Positions 22,557 through 34,215 of a stretch of DNA of 64,000 bases are shown here, piece after piece. The position numbers and the translations under genes were made by a program. This DNA is from Tillus elongatus (Eukaryota > Arthropoda > Insecta > Coleoptera > Cleridae): assembly GCA_964006375.1 (NCBI GenBank), contig OZ023267.1, positions 12,749,846 to 12,813,845 of the forward strand. The letters are read 5' to 3'. Each line of letters starts with the position of its first letter. Position 1 is the first letter of the stretch. The notes beneath the pieces are model-generated. The model did not search any database. It had not been told where the DNA came from and saw nothing but the letters and a program-made list of their open reading frames with translations.

Positions 22557-22559
<3 letters not shown>

Positions 22560-22659
22560 AAATTAACAATGTATTGACTCACTTGTCAAGCATTAACTTA
22601 AACTATCGAGTAGTTATTTTCTCGTATTTGAATTATAACAAGCCGCTAAAATAAATTTC

Positions 22660-23700
22660 TCTCGATAAGAAATGATTGATATGATTTATATGTTAGAAGC
22701 AAGTAACAAAAACTGTTTATTCTCGACAAGAATCTATCATGAGAAATATCCCAATAGAAGACAACCACACAGAGGCGCTTTTGGAAGACTGTTGCGACGT
22801 TTTGACGAAACGGGGAGCACAGGATACAAGAAGACTGAGAGAACCAAGCCTGTTTTGAACGAAGAGAAATAGTTGATAGTAATTTTGAAAGTGATAGAAC
22901 ACCCTCATATCAGCTCAAGAAAAATAGCAAGGGAAATTGATAACAGTAAGAATTTTACGTAAAAACAAATTTCATGCATACCATATTTAACTCCTCCAAG
23001 AACTGTACAATGATGATCATTTTGTCACTGGGCATAGCAAAAAATCCAAAGAGATACAAGATTCTTCAATTTTCTGTTGTTCTTTGATAAAGCAACATTT
23101 CATCAGAACAGACATGTCAACAGACATATCTTTCACTACTATTCTACTGAAAACCCTCACTTTACTCACAAAATTAGTCAAAATAGGTGGTCTCTTAACG
23201 TCTGGGGTTAATTATTGGAAATTTTGTCATCGGTCCGCATTTAGTTGAAGAACGGCTCACTGCACAGCGATATCTTCAGTTTCTAAGAGAAGACCTTGGA
23301 CCATTATTAGACCAACTGCCTCTTAGCATACGTGATCATATGTGGTTTATGCATGACGGTGACCAATTCATCATACAGCTAACATCGATGCTTTTCTTAA
23401 CCACCATTTTCCAAAACGCTGGATTGGGAGAGGGGGGCCGAACGCATGGCCGCCTAGGACAGCTGATCTAACAAAAATTGACATCTTTTTATGGGATTAT
23501 GTAAAAAAATTAGTTTATCAGACACAACCGTCGTCGAAAAGATGAACGCAAGAATCTGTGGTGTATATGATGATATTAATTTAAGTGTATTACGAGACGC
23601 TAACTATTCTTTTGAAACTCGCTTAAACTTATGTGCTGAGAAAAATGGTGGTCATTTCAAACACTTAATTAACTATTTTTCACGGTTTTTGTGTAGGTAG
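22660..23700 (+). pseudogene. Mariner-like transposase (DUF4817 helix-turn-helix plus DDE), decayed
   Basis: The N-terminal frame at 22672-22872 reads MIDMIYMLEASNKNCLFSTR followed by the YPNRRQPHRGAFGRLLRRF block, the DNA-binding region typical of this arthropod transposase family. From about 23240, split over frames, come LTAQRYLQFLREDLGP, a WFMHDG segment holding a catalytic Asp, WIGRGG and LWDYVKKLVYQT. Several frameshifts and stops break it. The family normally has about 350 residues with a DD34D/E triad. No terminal inverted repeats were found. Confidence 0.75.
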
Positions 23701-23819
23701 TTGTTATATCATTGTTATCACAATTTTCCGTGGTTTGATACATTCTAATTTCAGTTTTAAGTTTTATTTCAATATCGCTAAATCCAAGAGTCTCTAATTT
23801 ATACTTGTTAAATTTTTCC

Positions 23820-24075
23820 ATTAAATTTTAAACAAATTGGAAGAAAATCTCTGGAAGGATCACCAAAGAGATGGTTAATGGTTACAAAGTTAGATTTTTT
23901 CGTCAACAAAAAAAGCGTGGCCATAACAGGAGTGTGAATTTTTTGTTAGCCAAGAAATAATAATCCTGAAAAAGCTAACCCAAAAAAGAAGAAAGCAACG
24001 GCAATGGCGAAGACAACGATGAGGACTACGACGTTGACAACGACCAAAACGAGTATCGCAATTTTAACAAAAATT
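23820..24075 (+). repeat. Left part of a segmental duplication, shared with 28470-28740
   Basis: Starts at ATTTTAAACAAATTGGAAGA and matches the second copy over its whole length with about 10 percent divergence. It includes a purine-rich run encoding Lys/Thr-rich or acidic peptides depending on frame; I do not believe any of them are real. The duplication continues into the receptor fragment. Confidence 0.75.
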
Positions 24076-24076
24076 A

Positions 24077-24725
24077 TCATTGACACATAGCTTCGAGTGT
24101 TTGCATACCATTTTTGTAACAGCAACCTTTAATTTTTACTAGCAAAATATTGATTATTTGAAATCTCCAATAAAAATTGAGTATTATAATAGTGAAATGG
24201 GCCGCAAAAACAGCAGCCACCAATAGCGGTACATCTATTACCATCCATATGTTAATATCCAAAAGAGAATAACCCAGTTTTGGAGATTCTCCAGCAGAGC
24301 ACATTGCAATCTGCAAAACAATTTGTACAGCAGTGGCTATTACTACGAAAATTACTATTACTATGAAATTAGAGATAAACCATAAAATATAGCTGCACTT
24401 TCCTGTAATGCACATAATTAAGTTTACCTCCAACACTTATAAGCATGCCATTAATTCTTATGAGTGTTTCATATATTTCTATAACCCCATAGGTAAACAA
24501 TGCGCTGTTCATTAGAATAAAGTAGTGCGCAGCAGTTCCGAAAACGATCTCGCACAGCATACCGAATTTCGACAAAGATTGTTTATATAACGTATCTAAT
24601 AAACCATCATCGTTATTGTCGTTTAAGATTCTACAAATGGCGACAGTTAAAATCATTCCATAGGACGCTGTAATAATAACAAAGTTTCTTATATGATAAG
24701 GTATATACTTGTTATTTCTCTTTAT
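24077..24725 (-). pseudogene. Gustatory-receptor-like fragment, copy 1, frameshifted
   Basis: Minus-strand relic of a multi-span membrane protein nearly identical in plan to copy 2 (28731-29441). The reading frame is split near 24370-24436, so it cannot be translated through. Hydrophobic segments include ILWFISNFIVIVIFVVIATA and VPLLVAAVFAAHFTIIILNF. The N-terminus present in copy 2 is missing: similarity stops at about 24720, where a piece of the hammerhead-like repeat family begins. Assignment to the 7tm_7 chemoreceptor family rests on general pattern. Confidence 0.6.
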
Positions 24726-24770
24726 TACTTATCAGTGCTCATCGTAGGTTCCAATCTTCACTTAGATACT
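24718..24770 (-). mobile_element. Terminal fragment of the hammerhead-like foldback family
   Basis: Reads ACTTATCAGTGCTCATCGTA and then GGTTCCAATCTTCACTT, the reverse complement of the outer end seen at 7062 and 27584. It truncates receptor copy 1. Confidence 0.7.
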
Positions 24771-25220
24771 TTCAAAAATAATTGAGTGGTGTCTTCGCAA
24801 AATTTCAGATGCTGGTCTGGTCAAAGTCCAAATTGGGAAATACATTGGAAAAGGGTATGTTTCCGTATTTATTATGAACATTCTGTATAAGATATTAGGA
24901 TGATATTGTGTGAATTGATACATTAGGTGACTCTTAATCCATTAGCATTCTAATATATGCAAGGCACTTAGTAGCGATATTGAAACTTGGTATTTGTGGT
25001 TTACAGATGTGCCTAAATCGATAGATAATTGTTTTTTTCGTAAAAAAAAGTTCCTAATATGTTTTTGGGGTCTTATTTATTATCTTAGTAGGCTATGGAA
25101 AAAGCGAATCTTAAAATAATGCATACCAGGATTTAAAGCTTTTGGAGTGCCTGGTTAAATTTTTTTTGAAAATCAGCAGACCCGTTATGAAATAATGATT
25201 TGTCGCACTTAAAGTGAAAC
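24770..25220 (+). repeat. Dispersed repeat, inverted partner of 29750-30270
   Basis: Shares AAACTTGGTATTTGTGG, TTTCCGTATTTATTATGAAC and the CTATGGAAAAAGCGAATCTT block with the reverse complement of 29750-30270. The two arms bracket the receptor duplication. Unknown family. Confidence 0.7.
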
Positions 25221-25265
25221 ACAGTGCATATATTAGCTAGCTAGGTAGCAATTTGTGCAGAGGTG

Positions 25266-26417
25266 ATTTAATAAAAGTCTGGACGCAGGAAGTGCGTTAT
25301 GGTAGTTAATTTTCATTTAAATGTTTTTAATTGCAAATATCGGTATTTTTTTTCAGAAAGCAGGCATCAAATTTGGTTACCAGTATGACCTATATAGTAA
25401 AAACAATGTGCCATGTTTCATCAAAATAACTTTATTGTTTGAAAATGTTCAAAAATCTCCTAAAGTAAACTTAAAGTGTTCCCGCAAAAACTCGTTTCTC
25501 TGTTAACCTTATAGTTTAAAAGCAAATTGAGCTATTCAAATATGAAGCATGTAATCAAAATTCGCTACAATAATGCACTTGCTGTGTCCAAAATTTCTTT
25601 TCTTACAAACATGTATTATATTTCGATGGAAAATGCAAAAATGCATTAACATAACATAACATGTGTTCGACTAAAAAAAAAAGCAAATTTGTATCATCAA
25701 CGACATATGAGCCAACTGTGACTCTAGAAATAATGTTTTAAGATGTGGCTTAAGAGACCCTATAATTAATGTATACAAGTATTTTTCATATCTTGTATAA
25801 TAACGGATATATTGAACTTTATTAATTTTTTACGAAAATTCGACAAAAATTATATACTATTAAAAGATAAACTCTATAGCTGAAACTACTGCCAAAGCAT
25901 TAGGTAAAGGGTCTATTTGAAATGAATTTTCTGGAAATATTTTAGTAAAATGTAGGACCAATGACGGTTGAAACTAAGACTTCAGGGTTTGTAAAACATC
26001 CTTCTTGAGACATTTTCTTTCCATAGCATGTATTAGATTTAGGTTCTTTACCTAAATGTTGCCAACTTTGACGTTTTAAACCGTGACCTTGACGTTTTCA
26101 GGAAAACCCTAATTTATTTTTCTTTAAATGCCTAAAACTTTTTTGTCTTTTAACCTACAGAGCTAAGTTTTGGTAAGTAATTGACCTACATTGATATAAA
26201 GTTTTGGTACGTAATTTACGTATAATTATATAAATCCGCGTACCAAATTTGGTCGCCCTTACTTTATTATTTCCGGAGATATCATTTTTTTTTCGAAAGA
26301 AAACACAACATTTTCCGGGAAAACCTGGGCCGATTTCTCCAAGCGACTTGCAAAAGGAAGGTCTCCACCAAATTTAATCCAAATCGGGCCATTATTTTTA
26401 AGTTAGCGGTGTGATAC

Positions 26418-26505
<88 letters not shown>

Positions 26506-26625
26506 ATATAAAAATTAAAACTGACCCCGGATATGTGTTCTAGGAGGCGTAATTAGCGCTCATTTGAAGAAATATTTTCAAAATTCAAAAGTCGGGATCG
26601 CCTCATTAGTGAATTTTTTTAAAGA
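25266..26625 (+). mobile_element. Full copy of a 1.35-kb (AT)n-bearing element
   Basis: Runs from CTGGACGCAGGAAGTGCGTT to TCATTAGTGAATTTTTTTAA, with an AT tract at 26419-26502. The same order, inverted, occupies 38343-39735 inside a piggyBac gene, which fixes the approximate ends. Shorter copies with the same left end, AT tract and right block (TAAACATATAAAAATTGAAA, ACTGACCCCGGATATG) are at 30280-30935, 31440-32115 and 55185-55740. No protein coding seen, so it is a non-autonomous element that carries its microsatellite with it. Confidence 0.8.
26419..26502. repeat. (AT)n microsatellite inside mobile element
   Basis: About 42 AT units within the element at 25266-26625. Confidence 0.95.
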
Positions 26626-27569
26626 GGTCAGAATAAGTACTAGGTTTTGAGCAGTAGTGACCGCAAATCTTAATATAATTCTTCATATACCCCAAGAAAC
26701 GATTAATAATCAAACCGAGAGAAGTCTAGACAGCAAACTGTATACAGGTGTTTCAAAAATAATACACTAATTGGTTCCTGTGTATAAATGTACATTTTTT
26801 CTTAAAAACACCCAATAATTGAGTAAATACTAGTTTTAGCTGTAGGGAATACTTCATGAAACTGAAAGAACATTTGTTGATGTACCGAAATTGATTATAG
26901 TATACAGGATGTTCCATTTGAATTTCTCGAGAAAACTTGACTCCAGGGTTTTACTCACCCTGTATACTGTTTTCAAGGATTTCTTCATGTATTGATTGAA
27001 GTTGAAGAAAAACACCTTTTCAGATTATTGGCATGATAGTGTTGCATTCTGACATATTAATGAAGATACAGACCGTCAAATGTGCTTCTGATGTTTCAGA
27101 AGAGTGGGCATAACTTTTGAACGGCTCTGTATAGACCCCACAACTATACACTGGATGTGTCGGCAAAACAAGAGAAATTTAAAAATGAAACAATATACAG
27201 GTGAACCATTTAAAAAAGTGAAGTTTGGGTTGTATCTAACTTATGCAAAATTTGTAACTAACGTTAGTACCTGCAACTTTTGTTCCAATTTTTTTTTAAT
27301 ATTTAAGATTAAAGGAAATATTGAACTTGAATGCAGTGTTGGACCACCCTGTATACAGGCAGACGTATCCTCAACTGGCGCTAAATTTATATAGAACACA
27401 TACCATACCATAACAGTTCGGCCAGTCCTGACATTGATCGTCCCTGATCAAGCCTAAGAAGTTTTCACATAACATAACAGGAAGGTAAGAGTGCAAGTTG
27501 GCAACCCTGTAAAGATCAATATTCATCACACAAGACCTGGTAAAACCGACTAACACCAAAATACAACAA
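26626..27569. other. Repeat-derived, no gene
   Basis: Includes an inverted copy of 22140-22450 at 26860-27140, containing ATACAGGATGTTCCATTTGA-like consensus. The rest is unassigned AT-rich DNA. The open frame at 27104-27394 starts inside this repeat and resembles no family. Confidence 0.5.
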
Positions 27570-27583
27570 TGGAAGAATAATGA

Positions 27584-28421
27584 CTAAGTGAAGATTGGAA
27601 CCTTTTGATGACCACCGACAAGTACACTTTGAGAACCCAAATCACCACAATACATCTATCTAAACACCTGACGATCGTTTCACTAACAAAGTTAGCGTCA
27701 TCAGAGGATGAAAAATTTTAAGCTACTTAATTACCACCAAACATCACATTTTATACTAAGCCTTAGGTAAAAACCGATAACGAGAGGGACGAAATATCAG
27801 GCATATTTTCTGTGTATTGTATTTAAATTGCCGGACGAGGTTTTTGAAGTTCCGCTATAACTTTACCCGCCGAGGTTCGCAATATTTTCTATGTCAAAGA
27901 TAGAATGTAAACAAAAGGCTATAAGTCAATAGCGGAACACGATTTAATTTATTGCCCTAGAAAGTTAAATACTTTCGTATGCATCTCACTTCGTTTGCTG
28001 TCTAAAACGTATCAAAAATGTTAGACAACCAGCAGCGACGTTAGATACGTACGAAAGTATTTATATTTCTAAGACAATAAACCATAAAAGTTCCTTAAAC
28101 CGAGCTCCGCCATTGATTTATAGCCCGTTGTTTACACTCTGTCTTAGACATAGAAGATATTCCGAAAGTCGACAGGTAAAGTTTTATAACCGAAGTTCAA
28201 AAACCTCGTCCGGCAATCAAAATACAATACACATTAAATTTGCCTGAGATTTCGTCCCTCTCTTTATCGGTCTTTACCTAATTAGTAGTATAAAAGGTGA
28301 CGTTTGGTTGTAAGTAGTTTAGAATTTTTCATCCTCCGATTACGCTAACTTTGTTAGTGAAACGATCATCAGGTCTTCAAAAAGGTGTATTGTGGTGATT
28401 TGGGTTTTCTATGTGTACTTC
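27584..28421. mobile_element. 838-bp foldback element of the hammerhead-like family
   Basis: A long imperfect inverted repeat centred near 28005. Left arm begins TAAGTGAAGATTGGAACC; arms share CCTCGTCCGGCAAT, GAACTTC-bearing and TTCATCCTC blocks. A 14-bp target duplication, TGGAAG(A/G)ATAATGA, lies at 27570-27583 and 28422-28435. The minus strand of the left arm keeps an intact hammerhead-like core (CTGATGAC, stem GCTAAC/GTTAGT, GAAACGATCGTC, about 27665-27720). The right arm's core is mutated (CCGATTA). Confidence 0.75.
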
Positions 28422-28469
28422 TGGAAGGATAATGAGGTAATAAAAAGTGAAGAAAAGCTATAAAAAATA

Positions 28470-28740
28470 TGCAAAAATTTTAAACAACTTGGAAGAAAAT
28501 CTCTGGAAGGATCACCAAAGAGATGGTTAATGGTTACAAAGCTAGATTTTTTCGTCAACAAAAAAAGCGAGGCCCTAACAGGAGTGTGTTAAGAAATAAT
28601 ATTACTGAAAAAGCGAACCCAAAGAAGAAGAAAGCAACGGCAATGGCGAAGACGACGATGACAACGACGATGTGGACTACGACGTTGACAACGACCAAAA
28701 CGAGTATCGCAATTTTAACAAAAATTATCATTAACACATA
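28470..28740 (+). repeat. Second copy of the segmental duplication, non-receptor part
   Basis: Matches 23820-24075. The apparent frame here (Lys- and Thr-rich, 28523-28741) is a translation of a GAC/ACG-rich simple region and is not treated as a gene. Confidence 0.75.
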
Positions 28741-29441
28741 GCTTCGAGTGTTTGCATACCATTTTTGTAACAGCAACCTTTAATTTTTACCAGCAAAATA
28801 TTGATTATTTGAAATCTCCAATAAAAATTGAGTATTATAATAGTGAAATGGGCGACAAAAGCAGCTGTCACCAATAGCGGTACGTCTATTACCATCCATA
28901 TGTCAATACCCATAACTGAACCCAGCTTTAGAGATTCTCCAGCAAAGCACAGTACAATCTGCAAAACAATGTGTACACCAATGATTATTACCACGAGATA
29001 AACCATAAAATATAGCTGCACTTTCCTGTAATGCACATAATTAAGTTTACCTCCAACACTTATAAGCATGCCATCAATTCTTATGAGTGTTTCATATATT
29101 TCTATAACTCCATAGGTAAACAATGCGGTGTTCATTAGAATAAAGTAGTGCGCAGCAGCTCCAAAAACGATCTGGCACAGCATACCGAATTTCGACAGAG
29201 GCTGTTTATAAAACGTATCTAATAAACCATCATCGTTATTGTCGTTTAAGATTCTACAAATGGCGACAGTTAAGATCATTCCATAGGATGCTGTGATAAG
29301 AACAAAGTTTCTTATATGATAAGGTCTATATTTGTCATTTTTCTTTATAAGAAACGCTGGGAACACGCCAAGAATAGCGCACAGAGTTATCGAGACTCTA
29401 AGGCTTTTATAAACTTGATTCGTGGGCTTGTTAAAGTTCAT
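28731..29441 (-). CDS. Gustatory-receptor-like protein, N-terminal exon or truncated gene, copy 2
   Basis: An open frame of 236 residues from ATG at 29441. It opens with MNFNKPTNQVYKSLRVSITL and continues through about five hydrophobic segments, such as the LVVIIIGVHIVLQIVLCF and VTAAFVAHFTIIILNFYW regions. The start resembles insect 7tm_7 gustatory receptors (a conserved SLR...LLGVFP-like opening). Members are usually 370-450 residues, so this is only the first half. A possible splice donor CTG|GTAAAA lies near 28790 on the minus strand, but no C-terminal exon with the family TYhhhhhQF motif was found downstream. It is either a first exon with distant partners or a truncated relic. Copy 1 is at 24077-24725. 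Confidence 0.6.
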   Translation of the reverse strand: MNFNKPTNQVYKSLRVSITLCAILGVFPAFLIKKNDKYRPYHIRNFVLITASYGMILTVAICRILNDNNDDGLLDTFYKQPLSKFGMLCQIVFGAAAHYFILMNTALFTYGVIEIYETLIRIDGMLISVGGKLNYVHYRKVQLYFMVYLVVIIIGVHIVLQIVLCFAGESLKLGSVMGIDIWMVIDVPLLVTAAFVAHFTIIILNFYWRFQIINILLVKIKGCCYKNGMQTLEAMC

Positions 29442-29749
29442 GTTGTGGCTTGTAGAGTGTAGAGGAACAGAAAAGCCGACGTATTCAAATCATTATTGGA
29501 AAAACGTTTCGGTAGGTATAATTCCTGGAACGCAGTAAACTTGTTTTTAATATACCCCTGAGATTAATAATCTGATAATATAAATACCCCTGAGATTAAT
29601 AATCTGATAATATATATTTCGGAATATCTAGCTAATTGTTTAGGATGACTTGTTGTTCGAAAAGAGTTAAGTACCATGTAATAATTAAATTTATAGTTAC
29701 TTACATGAATAGATTATGGCTTAAGAAAATTTTTATTTTCTGTTATTCT

Positions 29750-30270
29750 TTATACAGTAAGTTTCACTTTAAGTCGCGTCTAAGTCGCGTCAATTCATTG
29801 TTTCATAACGAGTCGGCCAATTTTCAAAAAAACATTTTTTTTAAGTAAAGTACTTCAAAAGCTCCACATCCTGGTATCCAATATTTTAAGATTCGTTTTT
29901 TCTATAGCCTACTACACTAACAAATAAGACCCCAAAAATGACTAAAACACATTAGGCATTTATTTACGAAAAAAAAACCAAATATCTCTATCGATTTACG
30001 TACATCTGTAAGCCACAAATCCCAAGTTTCAATATCGTAACTTATACCGAGTGTTCACACCTTGAGTGCAAAAAATGAAAAAATCGACTTTTGGGGTGCC
30101 GTGTATAAACGCTACTGAGTGCCTTGCAAATATTAGAATGCCAATGGATTGAGAGTCAGCTAATGTATCAATTCAGACAATATCATCCGCATATCTTATA
30201 CAGAGTGTTCATAATAAATACGGAAACATACCTTTTTGCAATGTATTCCCTGCCAGAAATGACTTATAGA
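29750..30270 (-). repeat. Dispersed repeat, inverted partner of 24770-25220
   Basis: Reverse complement of much of 24770-25220, with one arm containing an extra block (about 30050-30115). Non-coding. Confidence 0.7.
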
Positions 30271-30279
30271 AAACTCTGG

Positions 30280-30713
30280 ACGCAGCAAGTGCGTTATGGT
30301 AGTGAATTTTTATTAAATGCTTCAAATTTGAATAACTCAATTTTCTATAAACTTAGAAAGTTTAATTTTGGTATGTAGTTTAGTTTCAGAGGGCAAGATA
30401 TTCACCAAATTTCATTAAAACAACTTTGTAATTTTTGGAGAAAAAAATTTTTCGAAAGAAAATTTAAAATTTAAATAAGGCAATTTTCGATAAACTTTGA
30501 AAGTGGAATTTTGGTACTTAGTAAGGTCTCCTCCAAGGCAACATATATAGTAAATTACATTAAAACAGCTTTGTTATCTTCGGAGACAAATTTTTTTTTT
30601 GAAAGAAAACTCAAAATTTTCCCGGAAAACCCCATCTGATTTTCCTGGATAACGAACTCATCCAATCCATTATTCATTGAAATCGGTTAATTATTTTTTA
30701 AGTTATTAGACGG

Positions 30714-30811
<98 letters not shown>

Positions 30812-30935
30812 ATATAAAAATTGAAACTGACCCCGGATATGGGTTCTAGGGGTCCTAGTTCGCGCTCATTTGAAAAAATTTTTGCAAAGTCTCACCATCG
30901 ATCCCTCTCTAATAGTGATTTTTTTTAATGCAATT
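30280..30935 (+). mobile_element. Short copy of the (AT)n-bearing element
   Basis: Begins GGACGCAGCAAGTGCGTTAT, contains TTAAATGCTTCAAATTTGAA, leads into the AT tract and ends AATAGTGATTTTTTTT. Closely similar to 31440-32115 and 55185-55740, so a distinct subfamily. Confidence 0.75.
30722..30808. repeat. (AT)n microsatellite inside mobile element
   Basis: About 43 AT units at the conserved internal position of the element at 30280-30935. Confidence 0.95.
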
Positions 30936-31439
30936 CAAACGTAAATAATAAAACAAATGAATATTTGTATCTGTAGTTAATTACTACATGCATTTTGCTT
31001 TTGTTTCTGAAGAAGCCACATTTAACGAAACGGTTCATATTATAATTATATAGAGTGAATATCGTAATAATTTGTTTTATCACTATATAATTATATAAAT
31101 ATTTCCCTTCATTATTTAAATTCTTAAAATTAGAATACAATAACAGCCTAAAATTTTTGCCTTTAACTTAAAAGGAATGGATGTGTATTGTTGATTAAAA
31201 CTGACTGTCCATTAGGCACGTAATCGCATAACTTCCATGATTTTTCTTTTGGGCGCAAGCGATATTAGATCTTATTCATGTGCCAATACCAATACCGACC
31301 TGAAGCGATCGCCAGACGCCACATGCATTACACTATACTAAACAAAACTTAAACACTGCCACTGCCTATCCTCTCATGTGATCCTGATACTAGAGACGTG
31401 AAAATCGTTTCGTCGTTTCTACGATTTCTGTGGTAAAAA

Positions 31440-31440
<1 letters not shown>
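30936..31440. other. No gene recognised
   Basis: AT-rich spacer between two copies of the same mobile element. It contains no motif I can assign. Confidence 0.4.
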
Positions 31441-32118
<678 letters not shown>

Positions 32119-32704
32119 ACTATTAAAACGTATCAGGAAAACTATGTGGTTTGACTAGTCTTTATAAGGGTAACGGGAAATGTATGTGGAAGAGTTGTGA
32201 TTTATATGTGGATTTGTACGGAATTCCCTTTCTATGAATACCATATAGAACTCGATAGAGTAGTCTGTGGCGGTATTGTTTGGTTTCTATAAGGATCATT
32301 TTATGTAATAATTGAATATGCCACGGAAATCCATATAAGATGACGATGTCAAAAACCAATTAGAATCACAAAAGCTTAACTGTTACGTGATATGTATTGG
32401 CGAATATTGCTCGCTAATTTGCCGAGAGTCATTGTCAATTGTTCAACAATCAACGTTATTTATTTGTGTTTCGTACTTTCGAAGCTTTGGTTGGTATTGG
32501 GTTCTGCTTGTAAGTACAAAATAATTCAATTTATTCACAATAATTAACCCGTTTAACTATTAAAAACATTACTTAAACCTGTGGTCTAATTAACGTGTGT
32601 AAGGAACAACGTCGTTGGCATGTTTTATTTAATTGTTGTTATTTTCATTGCCGCTTTGGTTACCAAAGAGCGCCGTTTCGGCTTTAGTTCGTTTTAGCGA
32701 AAAC

Positions 32705-32706
<2 letters not shown>
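32119..32706. other. No gene recognised
   Basis: AT-rich DNA, no recognisable protein, RNA or repeat signature apart from the microsatellite that follows. Confidence 0.4.

Positions 32707-32787
<81 letters not shown>
32707..32787. repeat. (AT)n microsatellite
   Basis: About 40 AT units; flanks do not match the (AT)n-bearing element family. Confidence 0.95.
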
Positions 32788-32790
<3 letters not shown>

Positions 32791-33030
32791 CCCGCTATCA
32801 TTGTTGCGTCCTTTCATTGTGCAGTCTTCTTGCGTCCACTGGAAGCAATCATGGTGTGGTCAAGATCGGTAAAATATATAGATCTGCATCACACTTACAA
32901 CCTATATATGCCATAAAATAAAATATATATACATACCTATATAAAAAGTTTGATAAATAGAGAGTTTTTATATGACTATCATTAACACGTCTTTGCGATC
33001 TTCTATCAATACTGCAGCTATGAGTATACA

Positions 33031-33031
<1 letters not shown>

Positions 33032-33122
<91 letters not shown>
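33032..33122. repeat. (AT)n microsatellite
   Basis: About 45 AT units; flanks do not match the (AT)n-bearing element family. Confidence 0.95.
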
Positions 33123-33124
<2 letters not shown>

Positions 33125-33351
33125 ATGATTAAAATGAAATAATATATACCAAAACCACATTTGCTTTTAGATTTCCACCTCCTGAATCAATCTGTCTAAG
33201 TCTTTTGCGGTGTAAATTTATCATTAACAAAATATTCGAATTTAATGTAAACCTAACCTCAAAATTTATATCGTTTCTTTTTGCTTGAAACTTTCATATT
33301 TGATTTCCACTGATTTAAGCCCTAATCACATATTTTTTTATTTCAACAACA

Positions 33352-34215
33352 CACCACGAGGGCTCACAGCTTCAATACTACCGTAACGTGGGTGTCGACA
33401 AGGAAATCCTCGGGAGAAAAGAGCGGGCATAACAAGATGTTCTATGTCTGCTGACCTGGACAGTAAAGGGTGCATTCGCTCTGTTCTCCTGGTAGATCTG
33501 TTGGAGACAGCAGGTGGAGGAACTATGAAAGAAAGCTCCTCCGAGCAGTCCCCGTGCAGATATCTGTAAAAGAGAGAGAGGTCACCAACGGCACGTCGGT
33601 GGGCAAGTGATGGCAGCCTTTGGGTGAGGGTCGGGTCACCGATGAGACGTATAGCTCTCTTCTGAATGGAGTCCAGGATAGCGAGCGTAGAAGCGGCAGC
33701 GGCACGTCAGATGTGGGAGCAGTATTCGAGGTTTGGTCTTATTTGTGAAGTATATAAGGTATAGAGATTAGCTGGTGAAAAGTATTTGCGAGCCCGGAAG
33801 CGGAAACCTAATTTCTTAGCAGCCGCTTCTGCAATTGATATGACATGTTGGTGCCAATTGAGATTTCGATCCACAGAAATGCTAACAAGTGAAAAGGACT
33901 CATTACTTTGAATAACTTGGTTGTTCATTGTGATGGGTCTAGGGCTGGTGCATATCTTATGAGATAGAAGGCAAGACTGAGATTTGGTGGAGTTGAATTG
34001 TACAAGATTTCTACTTCCCCAGTCCAATATTTTTTGGAGATTCACAGATACAGAACCCTCCATGAATCTGCTATCCCCATCTAATTGGGCTAAAGAGGCA
34101 GTCTTAGAATATTGTATATTTGAGTGGAGGGTGCTGTCGTCCGCGTAACTGTGAACTGGATTGGATGTATTAGAGATGAGGTCACTGATGTGGAGAAGAA
34201 ACAAAGTAGGGGCTA
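33352..34215 (-). pseudogene. LINE family A copy, 3' half of ORF2
   Basis: Minus-strand 5'-truncated copy. The frame at 34204-33707 starts just after the RT SQGSA block and includes FLLHISDL, SYADDSTL and the thumb ending in RPNLEYCSH. It then shifts frame. The 3' end, near CACGAGGGCTCACAGC, corresponds to the tail at about 2620. A small deletion removes part of the C-terminus relative to the 182-2655 copy. Confidence 0.8.

Noticed and set aside
28523..28741. Lys/Thr-rich protein gene
   Set aside because: Produced by a GAC/ACG-rich simple stretch; the corresponding copy at 23870-24090 has a different, broken frame.
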